DNA of 6,841 nt from Deltaproteobacteria bacterium (lineage in GTDB: Bacteria; Desulfobacterota; DSM-4660; Desulfatiglandales; B25-G16), in NCBI GenBank assembly GCA_018400255.1, contig JAGYMO010000172.1, positions 1 through 6,841 on the forward strand, read 5' to 3'. The translations under genes and the position numbers were made by a program. Shown piece by piece: positions 1 through 6,753 of the stretch. Numbering within the stretch: the first letter of the stretch is position 1; the number at the start of each line of letters is the position of its first letter. Below the pieces are notes generated by a model. The model saw only the letters and a list, made by a program, of their open reading frames with translations, was not told the origin of the DNA and made no database searches.

Positions 1-32
1 ACCTATTTTTACTTCTTACTATCTTAATAACT

Positions 33-1358
33 TCAACTTCCATAATATAAATTAGGTAACCATAAAGCTATTTGGGGAAATATTATTACAAGGGCTAAAC
101 CTAAAATCATAATAAAAACAAAAGGAATTACCGATCGGTAAATATCCCCCAACGATATCTCTTTGGGAGCCATCGCCCTCATCAGGAACAGATTATATCC
201 AAATGGAGGAGTTAGGTATGCTATTTGACAGGTTATTGTATAGAGAATACCATACCAAATCGGGTTAAAACCAAGATCAATAATCAGAGGAACATAAAGA
301 GGGGCAACAATGATAAGCATTGCCGTATCATCCAAAAACATTCCCATCAGAATGTAGGAAAGCTGCATCATAATCAATATCCCCCATCTACCGAAGCCAT
401 ACTTGAGAAATAGTTCCTCTATCGCATGTACAGCACCAAGACCATCAAAAATGGCACCAAAAGCAAGTGCAGCGAGAATAACCCACATAAACATGCAACT
501 AACACTTAAAGTTTTTATCAGTACTTCATTCATTATCTTCCAGGTTAACCGCCTTTTGATAAGGGCAACAACAGTAATTGTTGAAGCACCTACCGCTGCG
601 CTCTCAACTAAACTGGTTATTCCCATAAAGAACAGGCCAGACATCATAAAAATAATTAATATAGGAGCTATGCCAGCACTAAGCAGCGAAATTTTCTTTT
701 TAAAAGGAATATTCCGCTCTTCCTTTGATAACGCTGGCCCCAACTCTGGTTGAATTTTACATCTAATAAAAATATATAAAACAAACAAGGCTGCCAACAT
801 AAAGCCAGGTAAAAAACCAGCCATCCACAGCCGTCCAACAGGTTGTCTGGCTATCATTCCGTAAAGAACAAGAACTACGCTAGGCGGTATCATAATACCT
901 AAGGAACTACCAGCCTGTATTACGCCAGTTATCATTACTTTGTCATATTTTCGATTTAGCATTTCAGGTAAAGCAATAGTGCTTCCAATGGCCATACCAG
1001 CTACGCTTAACCCATTTATAGCCGATATTATAGCCATCAAAAAAATGGTTCCTATAGCTAACCCGCCCCTGACTGGACCCATCCAAACATGTGTCATTTC
1101 ATAAAGATCATCCGCTATCCCTGATTTGGAAAACATATAGCCAATATAAATAAATAATGGTAAAGTTAAGAGCGGATACCAAACCAGCAGCGAAAAACTT
1201 GCTTGAAAGGGCATCCCCACACCACCTTTACCCCACAAAAATAGAGCAAAAATGGAAGACACTCCACCGATAACAGCAAAGATATGTCGCCCTGTAAGGA
1301 GCATAACCACCATTGAAGAAAACATAAGAACAGCCATAAATCCATAACTAATTGTCAT
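33..1358 (-). CDS. dctM: TRAP transporter large permease, DctM family
   Basis: This is the large membrane subunit of a tripartite ATP-independent periplasmic (TRAP) transporter, the part that couples substrate uptake to an ion (usually Na+) gradient. The 441-residue product is close to the usual DctM length of about 425-430 and is hydrophobic almost throughout, with many predicted membrane helices. Family signatures are visible in both halves: GIMIPPS at 154-160, VESAAVGA at 251-258, FLDDTAMLIIVAP at 341-353 and LTPPFGYNLF at 382-391. The ATG at 1358 has AAGGAG 10 bases upstream (1369-1374), inside the end of dctQ. The gene overlaps dctQ by 11 bases, which suggests translational coupling and a 1:1 membrane complex. 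The FLDDTAM-type motif resembles DctM proteins often labelled mannitol/chloroaromatic (FcbT3-like), but that label does not identify a substrate. Only 32 bases follow the TGA stop and no terminator is seen there. The family call is very secure. Confidence 0.97.
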   Translation of the reverse strand: MTISYGFMAVLMFSSMVVMLLTGRHIFAVIGGVSSIFALFLWGKGGVGMPFQASFSLLVWYPLLTLPLFIYIGYMFSKSGIADDLYEMTHVWMGPVRGGLAIGTIFLMAIISAINGLSVAGMAIGSTIALPEMLNRKYDKVMITGVIQAGSSLGIMIPPSVVLVLYGMIARQPVGRLWMAGFLPGFMLAALFVLYIFIRCKIQPELGPALSKEERNIPFKKKISLLSAGIAPILIIFMMSGLFFMGITSLVESAAVGASTITVVALIKRRLTWKIMNEVLIKTLSVSCMFMWVILAALAFGAIFDGLGAVHAIEELFLKYGFGRWGILIMMQLSYILMGMFLDDTAMLIIVAPLYVPLIIDLGFNPIWYGILYTITCQIAYLTPPFGYNLFLMRAMAPKEISLGDIYRSVIPFVFIMILGLALVIIFPQIALWLPNLYYGS

Positions 1359-1875
1359 AACCCATGCGCTCCTTTTCCCCTCTAATAATCATTATATCCT
1401 TGATAAATTCAGCTATAATCTGCAAGAGCATCAAAAACATTCCTCCTACCATAATAATCTTAATAGGAAGCACCGGTGGTGCCCATGAAGAAAAAGAGGT
1501 CTGATTATATTTAGCTGCATATTGAATAGCTTGAAAGCCACCGTATATAAGTACTACCAAGTACAATAAAGCAATTGAAAAGGTAATAGCATCCGCAACA
1601 GCTTTTTGTTTTATTGACCATCTATCATATAAGAGGTCCATCCTGACGTGACCGCCGATAAGCAGACTGAATGCACCTCCAAGTGTGTAATAAGCAGCCA
1701 TAACAAACTGGGCGGTTTCCACTGACCATATATTCGGACGGTTAAAGAAGGTTCTAGTCACAGTATCATAAAGTAGAATGCCTATCATCCCAAAAATCAA
1801 GAACTTTGCAAAATGCCCTACCATTTTACTAAGTGTATCTATATATCGGACGTATATTTTTGCTATTTTAATCAT
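1348..1875 (-). CDS. dctQ: TRAP transporter small permease, DctQ family
   Basis: This is the small membrane subunit of the TRAP transporter, which packs against DctM to form the membrane domain that docks DctP. The product has 175 residues, typical for DctQ, with four hydrophobic stretches at about 21-40, 52-75, 95-117 and 136-160. Two family hallmarks are present: GGHVRMDLLYDRW at 74-86 in the loop after helix 2, and WAPPVLPIK at 131-139 leading into helix 4. The start at 1875 is the only sensible one that keeps helix 1, but its ribosome-binding site is unusual: AAGGGA ends 12-13 bases upstream, an over-long gap. A two-codon reading frame (ATG ATA TGA, 1880-1872) sits at the ideal distance, and its stop overlaps the dctQ ATG. 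The next in-frame Met (residue 18) has no ribosome-binding site. The gene lies 142 bases after dctP, across a strong hairpin, and its TAG stop lies inside dctM. Confidence 0.95.
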   Translation of the reverse strand: MIKIAKIYVRYIDTLSKMVGHFAKFLIFGMIGILLYDTVTRTFFNRPNIWSVETAQFVMAAYYTLGGAFSLLIGGHVRMDLLYDRWSIKQKAVADAITFSIALLYLVVLIYGGFQAIQYAAKYNQTSFSSWAPPVLPIKIIMVGGMFLMLLQIIAEFIKDIMIIRGEKERMGYDN

Positions 1876-1893
1876 ATCATTCTAATTTCCCTT
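1872..1893 (-). promoter_or_regulatory. dctQ ribosome-binding site with two-codon upstream reading frame
   Basis: Read on the minus strand, AAGGGA (1893-1888) is followed after 8 bases by ATG ATA TGA (1880-1872). The dctQ ATG (1875-1873) overlaps that TGA in an ATGA arrangement. The Shine-Dalgarno spacing suits the two-codon frame better than dctQ itself. Either ribosomes start dctQ directly with a long spacer, or they start and stop at the tiny frame and re-initiate. The sequence layout is certain; any effect on translation is inference. Confidence 0.4.
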
Positions 1894-1924
1894 CTCTGTT
1901 AATCTATTAAGTAAGGCGTAATTT

Positions 1925-1984
1925 TATAGAGGCTCCCTTTCCTTATACGTCTCTACCATAAAGCTAGGGAAGGGAACCTCTATA
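1925..1984 (-). repeat. long inverted repeat (mRNA stem-loop) between dctP and dctQ
   Basis: The two arms, 1925-1942 and 1967-1984, pair over 18 positions around a 24-base loop. In the transcript from the minus strand there are 16 Watson-Crick pairs, one G-U wobble and one A-C mismatch, and the central part is GC-rich (GAGG and CCCTT against their partners) in otherwise AT-rich DNA. No run of T follows the stem on either strand, so it is not a standard intrinsic terminator. It lies 34 bases after the dctP stop and 50 bases before the dctQ start. Hairpins at this place in transporter operons commonly protect the upstream message from 3' exonucleases, so that the binding protein is made in excess over the permeases; that role is inferred here. 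Confidence 0.75.
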
Positions 1985-2017
1985 TTATGCTAAACCATTA
2001 TTATATTAGTCAGTCCA

Positions 2018-3049
2018 TCAGTATCTGTAAGGTGGCCCGGCTTCTTCCATGATTTTTCTGTATTCTTTTAATATCTCTACCACCCTGGCATTTCTCTCAC
2101 TCTTTTTAGCAATCTCGTCCCAGAATTCTAATGCTGCATCTTCTATTATCTTATACTCCTCTGGGGGAAGGGTAGTAAGTTCCAGTTTTTCTCCCTGAGT
2201 TCGGTAGTGAGCTTCACCCCACCAGTACCAATGTAGTCGGTAGTAGTGTGATTTTTCTATTGCCAGTCTTAATAACCGTTGTAGATGAGGAGGTACTTTC
2301 TCCCATGACTCAGTATTAACAAACCAACCACCTGACCATCCTCCAGAAATAGGATTAGTCAGATAATAATCAGTAACATCAGCCCATCCAACAGTATAAT
2401 CCTCAGTAATGGCACACCAACAAACTCCATCTAACATACCTGTTTGAAGAGCCATCTCAACATCCTCATAGGGCATGACCACAGGGACAACACCAAATTT
2501 TTCTAAGAATCTGCCTACGGTCGGAAATACATACAATCTTAATCCCTTAAGGTCTTCAAGGGACCGAACTGGTTTGGTGGTAGCAACATTGCATGGGTCC
2601 CAGCTCCCTTGGCTTAACCATGTAACATTTTCTATCTCATCATAAGCTTCTTGCCAAATTTCATTTAATCCATACCACTCCCATAACACGTTAACATCTA
2701 GTCCATAACGTGCAGCCATAGGGAAGTAAGCTGCAAATATAGATATATCTACAGGAGCCGCTAGTGAGTCGTCATCACTAACGACTGCGTCAACTGTCCC
2801 CTCCTGTAATGCGCGAAACAGCTCACCATGTGGCACTAACTGATCAGCTGAATACATCTCTATTACCATTTCCCCGTTTGCCGCCTCATTAAACTCTTTT
2901 ATTGCGTTTGCAGCAACATGTGCATTCAGGGCAGGACCAGCATAAGATTGCATTCTCCACCTAATTGGTTCCTCCGCAGATGAAAAACTTGTTAATACAA
3001 GGGATAATAAAATTACAATAATAAGTATCTTAGATAGCTTATTTATCAT
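2018..3049 (-). CDS. dctP: TRAP transporter substrate-binding protein, DctP family
   Basis: This is the extracytoplasmic solute receptor that captures the substrate and delivers it to DctQ/DctM. The 343-residue precursor has a signal peptide: Lys residues at 4 and 7, a hydrophobic core at about 8-22, and a likely cut after Ser-Ser-Ala25. There is no lipobox cysteine, so the mature protein should be a soluble periplasmic protein rather than a lipoprotein. The family fold is recognisable from GELFRALQEGTVDAV (75-89), SLEDLKGLRLYV (163-174), EMALQTGMLDGV (198-209) and NTESWEKVPPHLQ (245-257). In most DctP proteins the strand after DLKG reads KIRV and its Arg holds the substrate carboxylate; by eye that position is Tyr173. 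The C-terminal half is rich in aromatic residues (HWYWWGEAHYR, 273-283). AGGAG six bases before the ATG supports the start. A hairpin follows the gene. Family assignment is firm; the substrate is unknown. Confidence 0.95.
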   Translation of the reverse strand: MINKLSKILIIVILLSLVLTSFSSAEEPIRWRMQSYAGPALNAHVAANAIKEFNEAANGEMVIEMYSADQLVPHGELFRALQEGTVDAVVSDDDSLAAPVDISIFAAYFPMAARYGLDVNVLWEWYGLNEIWQEAYDEIENVTWLSQGSWDPCNVATTKPVRSLEDLKGLRLYVFPTVGRFLEKFGVVPVVMPYEDVEMALQTGMLDGVCWCAITEDYTVGWADVTDYYLTNPISGGWSGGWFVNTESWEKVPPHLQRLLRLAIEKSHYYRLHWYWWGEAHYRTQGEKLELTTLPPEEYKIIEDAALEFWDEIAKKSERNARVVEILKEYRKIMEEAGPPYRY

Positions 3050-3308
3050 TTTTTTCTCCTTACTAAATAAAAGTTAAACTTAAACAAAATCACCAACAAA
3101 CAAGATGCAGTGAACTAGCAAACATTTATCTATATTTTTTCTATAAGAATACCTCCTTACTTATTTATTTTGATTCTTCTCTCGTGACTATTAACATGTA
3201 AGATGCAATTTACCAGGTCAAAAAGCTATTCCAAATTGAACTCAACCAAATTCAATCCTACCTTATAGCGGTTGATTATATCTTTACTAATCTAATATAA
3301 TTTTTTTA
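3050..3308 (-). other. AOR-dctP intergenic gap and dctP leader, no gene seen
   Basis: This AT-rich gap holds no convincing gene. It contains the dctP ribosome-binding site (3056-3060) and an orphan AAGGAGG (3152-3158) that no start codon follows at a usable distance. A weak inverted repeat, ATTGAA/TTCAAT, lies at 3235-3240 and 3251-3256 with a 10-base loop, overlapping a CCAAATT direct repeat at 3231-3237 and 3247-3253. A TATAAT lies at 3275-3280 (minus strand), but no acceptable -35 sits 16-18 bases upstream, and a TTGACC at 3217-3222 lacks a matching -10. A separate dctP promoter is possible but cannot be supported. No T-tailed hairpin is seen, so read-through from the AOR gene into dctP is plausible. 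Confidence 0.5.
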
Positions 3309-5150
3309 TCAATCTTGATGCCATCCTCTTTCCGTGTAACATTCTTCTAACATCCCCTGATAATCTTTAATTTCGCAATCTTTTACTTGGGCATATTTTC
3401 CAAATTCCGGTAACTTGAGAACTCTTTCCGGGAGCATATCATCAACTTTCTTAATACCTTCTCTAACATTAAATGCCCTCTGGAGATCATAGACACGCTT
3501 ACCCACGTTTAACAGTTCTTCTGCGTTTATATCCCAACCGGTTAATGTTGAAATCTGCTTAGCTAGGTCCCCAGGACCTAAACCATTATATATATAGAAT
3601 TTACAAATCCCTACAACATCCGGTATAACTCCCCAATCCTGTAACTTCGCTGCAATTTTCCCTTTACCTTTCTCGGCAAATCGGTCCACTGTTTGAGGGT
3701 CAGGAAGCCCATAAGGAATCAGGCCAAAATCATTTTTGCCGCTATCATAAGCCATACCTTCAAGCGGGTGAATATGACACATCCCTCTATTACTTAACCC
3801 ATACATGACAGCAAGCATTTTACCGGATCTAGGATCATGGGCTGGGCCTTCAAGACCTTTTACCTGAATTGCCAGTGCATCTGCCCCTTTACCAAACTTT
3901 TGAGCAGCACGCTTGGTCCCTTCGCCTAAAATTTGACCAATGCCATCTCGATTAGCTATTTTATTCACTAGTTCAACGATGGTATGAGGATTACCCCAAG
4001 TAAAATCTAATCCATCAGTATCTTTCTGACTCAAGATACCTTTTTCGTAGCAGTCCATAGCAAAGGCAATCACGGCACCTGTGCTGATGGTGTCTATACC
4101 ATATTCATTGCATAAATAGGTAGCATGTACCGCAGCGTCCATATCCTCATTTAATACAAAGAAGGTAAAGGCACAAATACTCTCATATTCCGCGCCTTCA
4201 TGTACAGGAGTCTTCCATTGCCCTTTTTTGACCTCAGCAATCCTACCACAGCGTAATACACATCCCTTGTAACATGGGTTAGCTCTCACTAAGTTTTCCT
4301 TCTCAAAGTGATCATAGAGCTCTTGACCCTTTCCCCACGAGTTAGACCTCCAATTCTTAGTAGGAATATCCCCTGCCTCATCACAATCAGGTATATCGCC
4401 TGTAGTACCACCTACGGACATGCCTTCTTTGCTGGTGGTAGCTAAAACTTTTTTGTTACCATCTTTACAAGCTAATGAAAATTCATCTGGCTTAGCCACA
4501 GAAATCTCTTTACTTCCCTTTACGGCAATCGCAAGTAAATTCTTTGCACCCATCACTGCCCCTGCTCCACATCTTCCAAATGCTCTGCTTCCAATCATAA
4601 TGGTGGCAAATCTAACTAACTTTTCGCCTGCATTGCCTATAGTGGCAATTTCGATTGTTTCATCCGCTAATTCTTCTTTAATAAGCCTATCTTTCTGAGA
4701 CGTCGTTTTACCTTTGATCTCTTCTGCATTTTTTAACTCTACTTGATCATTATCAATTAAAAGATATTTCGGTTCTTTCGCTTTGCCCTCTATGACGAGA
4801 AAATCATAGCCTGCTTTTCTTAGAACACCACCCCATTCTCCTCCACACCTGGCCTCGCCCCAAATCCCGGTAAGGGGAGATTTAAAGCAAACTTCAGCAA
4901 ATCCTGAACCAGGAGCTGTTGTACCGGTTAGGGGTCCTGTGGCAAATACGATTTTATTTTCCGGACTCAAAGGATCGATACCTGCTGGAAGCTCATCATA
5001 TAATAATTTGACACCATAGCCAACGCCACCTAAAAATTCTCTTAACATTTCTGGCTTGATTTCTTCAACACTTATTTTTTGGTTCGTTAAATCAACTCTC
5101 AACAACCTTCCAGCATATCCATATAATTGAGTAAGTGGTTTTGATTCCAT
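3309..5150 (-). CDS. aor: aldehyde:ferredoxin oxidoreductase (AOR) family protein
   Basis: AOR family enzymes are cytoplasmic, oxygen-sensitive proteins with a bis-pyranopterin tungsten (rarely molybdenum) site and one [4Fe-4S] cluster. They interconvert aldehydes and carboxylates with ferredoxin. The 613-residue product matches the usual length (about 600-620). Residue numbers are from the ATG at 5150. The N-terminal domain opens with YGYAGRLLRVDLT (10-22), CGGEWGGVLRKAGYDF (102-117) and the pterin-binding GRCGAGAVMGAKNLLAI (192-208). Cluster ligands are probably Cys293, Cys297, Cys301 and Cys516 (GICKF). AEYES (320-324) and CHIHP (458-462) fall where P. furiosus AOR has its active-site Glu and His. 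The first three cysteines are spaced Cx3Cx3C rather than the classical Cx2Cx3C. I chose this ATG because AGAAGGAG lies 8 bases upstream; a longer frame starting at a TTG (5171) would place that site inside the gene. The gene ends with tandem stops, TGA TAA. Fifty bases separate it from the alcohol dehydrogenase. The exact substrate is unknown. Confidence 0.95.
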   Translation of the reverse strand: MESKPLTQLYGYAGRLLRVDLTNQKISVEEIKPEMLREFLGGVGYGVKLLYDELPAGIDPLSPENKIVFATGPLTGTTAPGSGFAEVCFKSPLTGIWGEARCGGEWGGVLRKAGYDFLVIEGKAKEPKYLLIDNDQVELKNAEEIKGKTTSQKDRLIKEELADETIEIATIGNAGEKLVRFATIMIGSRAFGRCGAGAVMGAKNLLAIAVKGSKEISVAKPDEFSLACKDGNKKVLATTSKEGMSVGGTTGDIPDCDEAGDIPTKNWRSNSWGKGQELYDHFEKENLVRANPCYKGCVLRCGRIAEVKKGQWKTPVHEGAEYESICAFTFFVLNEDMDAAVHATYLCNEYGIDTISTGAVIAFAMDCYEKGILSQKDTDGLDFTWGNPHTIVELVNKIANRDGIGQILGEGTKRAAQKFGKGADALAIQVKGLEGPAHDPRSGKMLAVMYGLSNRGMCHIHPLEGMAYDSGKNDFGLIPYGLPDPQTVDRFAEKGKGKIAAKLQDWGVIPDVVGICKFYIYNGLGPGDLAKQISTLTGWDINAEELLNVGKRVYDLQRAFNVREGIKKVDDMLPERVLKLPEFGKYAQVKDCEIKDYQGMLEECYTERGWHQD

Positions 5151-5158
5151 TTTATCAT

Positions 5159-5166
5159 CTCCTTCT
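5159..5166 (-). promoter_or_regulatory. ribosome-binding site of the AOR gene, sets its start
   Basis: AGAAGGAG on the minus strand lies 8 bases before the ATG at 5150. It rules against the alternative TTG at 5171, which lies upstream of the site and would add seven residues with no family match. Confidence 0.85.
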
Positions 5167-5200
5167 GGCAATTTTCGATATCTAAGAAACTATAAAATTT

Positions 5201-6463
5201 TTAAAGTCCTACCGATTCTCTTCCTTGGAGTGCTTTAGTAAAGAAGTCTTTTATATTTTCTAAAGTTGCCTTCCTCGGATTAAATTGAGACATCGAATAC
5301 ATTTCTTCAGCTCTATTTAAGATATACTCTGAAAGCGCTGGAATATCCTTTTCTGGTACATTGTAATCCTTGAGATTGGTTGGTAGGTCAATATCTTCCA
5401 ATAAATCAAAAGTAGCTGTAACAGCTTTTTGGGCTGCTTCTTTAATCTCAAGACCAAATACATCCTTTCCCATTGCCTCTGCTATTTTAATTAATTTTCG
5501 CCTGGCATAAGCATCGGGCAAGTTATACCAAAATACATAAGGAAGCAATACCCCACAAGCCTCGCCATGAGGGATGCCATACTTGGCTGATATACCCTCA
5601 GAGGCTACATGGCATAATGTCGCAGGTCCAGCCACCCAGGGGTAACTAATAACGGTTCCACCTATAGAAGAGGCTAAAGCCATATTCCACCTTGCCTCTA
5701 AATTATTACCCTGATGATATGCAGTCCTCAAATTTTGAGAAACAAGTTCTGCTGTTTTTAAGGCTAAGGCATCAGAGAAAGGATTTGCCTGTAAAGATAA
5801 AACACCCTCTGTAGTATGACTTAAAGCATCCATTCCGCTTCCAGCAGTGACTCTGGGAGGTAATCCTAGTGTTAAACTCGGATCTACCACAGCAGCATCA
5901 GCTAAAACCGGATCACCTGTGATCCATGTTTTAATGGGTCCTATGTCACAAGGTACAATCACTACCGCCGTATTGGAACATTCACTACCTGTTCCAGAGG
6001 TTGTAGAGATTAATATTTTTGGTTTCGATCCGGTTAAAGGTTTAGTATTTGGACAAACATATTCCTCTATTTCACCAGGCGTCTCCGACATAACAGCAGC
6101 AATCTTAGCATTATCCATAACAGCTCCGCCACCAATACCGACAACAAGCCCATAATCTTTTTCTCTTACCGAATTAATAAGTTTTTTTACCACTGCCAAC
6201 TCGGGCTCTTTTACTTCGGACTCATAAATATCAACTGTAAAACCTTCCTTCTCCAAAGATTTCTTGGGCCCCTCTATTAAACCAATTTTTCTTAGTGCTT
6301 TATCAGTAATGATGATGCACTTTTTGTTTTTGGCAATTTCCTTAGCTAATTCCCCTACCTTATAAGCCGCTCCAATGCCAAAATTCACTCTGGGAGTATG
6401 TCTGTATTCATCAATTCTACTTAACCAATGATTCCCAAATACTTCATTAATAAATTCTGTCAT
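5201..6463 (-). CDS. iron-containing alcohol dehydrogenase (group III)
   Basis: This cytoplasmic NAD(P)-dependent dehydrogenase interconverts an alcohol and its aldehyde or ketone. The 420-residue product has the two-domain layout of the Fe-ADH family (about 380-400 residues) with a somewhat long N-terminus. Residue numbers are from the ATG at 6463. The nucleotide-binding half contains GIGGGAVMDNAK (109-120) and STTSGTGSE (153-161). The helical metal domain contains TAGSGMDALSH, giving ligands Asp212 and His216, and LCHVASEGISAKYGIPHG, giving His285 and His299. All four metal ligands are therefore present. In E. coli FucO a conserved second His (His267) follows the third ligand by four residues; here that position is Glu289. 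An in-frame ATG at 6469 lies only two bases after GGAGG, so the ATG at 6463, eight bases after it, is the better start. The gene is first in the operon, behind a clear promoter and long leader, and the AOR next to it suggests a two-step alcohol-aldehyde-acid pathway. The substrate is not predictable. Confidence 0.95.
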   Translation of the reverse strand: MTEFINEVFGNHWLSRIDEYRHTPRVNFGIGAAYKVGELAKEIAKNKKCIIITDKALRKIGLIEGPKKSLEKEGFTVDIYESEVKEPELAVVKKLINSVREKDYGLVVGIGGGAVMDNAKIAAVMSETPGEIEEYVCPNTKPLTGSKPKILISTTSGTGSECSNTAVVIVPCDIGPIKTWITGDPVLADAAVVDPSLTLGLPPRVTAGSGMDALSHTTEGVLSLQANPFSDALALKTAELVSQNLRTAYHQGNNLEARWNMALASSIGGTVISYPWVAGPATLCHVASEGISAKYGIPHGEACGVLLPYVFWYNLPDAYARRKLIKIAEAMGKDVFGLEIKEAAQKAVTATFDLLEDIDLPTNLKDYNVPEKDIPALSEYILNRAEEMYSMSQFNPRKATLENIKDFFTKALQGRESVGL

Positions 6464-6471
6464 TTCCATTA

Positions 6472-6479
6472 CCTCCTTT
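6472..6479 (-). promoter_or_regulatory. strong ribosome-binding site of the alcohol dehydrogenase gene
   Basis: AAAGGAGG on the minus strand is a near-perfect Shine-Dalgarno sequence. It lies 8 bases before the ATG at 6463 but only 2 bases before the in-frame ATG at 6469, so it favours the shorter protein (starting MTEF) by two residues. Confidence 0.85.
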
Positions 6480-6505
6480 TAAATTTTTTTATATATTGGA
6501 TCATA

Positions 6506-6525
6506 TTAGGGTCTATTTCCCCTAA
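6506..6525 (-). promoter_or_regulatory. small hairpin in the leader just before the first gene
   Basis: On the minus strand TTAGGG (6525-6520) and CCCTAA (6511-6506) form a perfect 6-base-pair stem around an 8-base loop, 26 bases ahead of the strong ribosome-binding site. The bases after the stem are not a T run, so it is not an intrinsic terminator. A role in translation or message stability is possible but unproven, and a stem this short could be chance. Confidence 0.35.
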
Positions 6526-6724
6526 AGCTATACTATCTACTATGGGAAAATTTATTCTCACAAATTAAAGACTTTTAAAGAAACAAACACAAATAACATT
6601 CACGTAGAACAATTCATACTATCTTTTTTAAATTTAATAATTTAAAACTACCCTTAAAGGAAATTCGCAAAGTAAAATTTTAAAGAGTTCTAATGACCTC
6701 ATAAAAAGCAGAATAATTATTTTT

Positions 6725-6753
6725 ATAGTAACAAACCAACTTTTTATTGTCAA
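6725..6753 (-). promoter_or_regulatory. sigma70-type promoter of the operon
   Basis: On the minus strand a perfect -35 TTGACA (6753-6748) is followed by a 17-base spacer and the -10 TACTAT (6730-6725). The base triplet just upstream of the -10 is TGT, giving an extended -10 of the TGnTAnnnT form. The predicted start is about 6717. It faces the five-gene unit and lies in the only long non-coding stretch upstream of it. The -35 sits inside an operator-like palindrome, so control by a repressor is likely. Confidence 0.75.

Larger units (their letters stand above)
6464..6717 (-). other. long untranslated leader of the operon, no gene seen
   Basis: About 250 nt separate the expected transcription start (near 6717) from the first gene. 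The stretch is very AT-rich. It has one clear small hairpin (6506-6525) and a nine-base direct repeat, ATACTATCT (plus strand), at 6530-6538 and 6616-6624. I recognise no known riboswitch here, including the molybdenum/tungsten cofactor type that might be expected before an AOR operon, and no leader peptide with a ribosome-binding site. The length itself leaves room for RNA-level control. Confidence 0.5.

Noticed and set aside
225..413. 62-codon plus-strand open frame
   Set aside because: Shadow of dctM on the opposite strand, with no recognisable product.
403..753. 116-codon plus-strand open frame
   Set aside because: Lies wholly opposite the well-supported dctM coding sequence; its translation is low-complexity and resembles no family.
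1925..1984. Intrinsic terminator between dctP and dctQ
   Set aside because: The stem is strong but no T run follows it on either strand, and terminating here would cut the TRAP binding protein off from its own permeases.
3275..3280. Separate promoter for dctP at the TATAAT
   Set aside because: No -35 match lies at 16-18 bases upstream; such a hexamer is expected by chance in DNA this AT-rich.
4420..4698. 92-codon plus-strand open frame
   Set aside because: Antisense shadow of the AOR pterin-binding region; composition reflects the reverse complement of conserved Gly/Ala codons.
5847..6155. 102-codon plus-strand open frame
   Set aside because: Antisense shadow of the alcohol dehydrogenase nucleotide-binding region.
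6464..6717. Molybdenum/tungsten cofactor riboswitch before the AOR operon
   Set aside because: The biology would fit, but the leader is too AT-poor in stable stems and I see none of the expected conserved structure; only one 6-bp hairpin is present.
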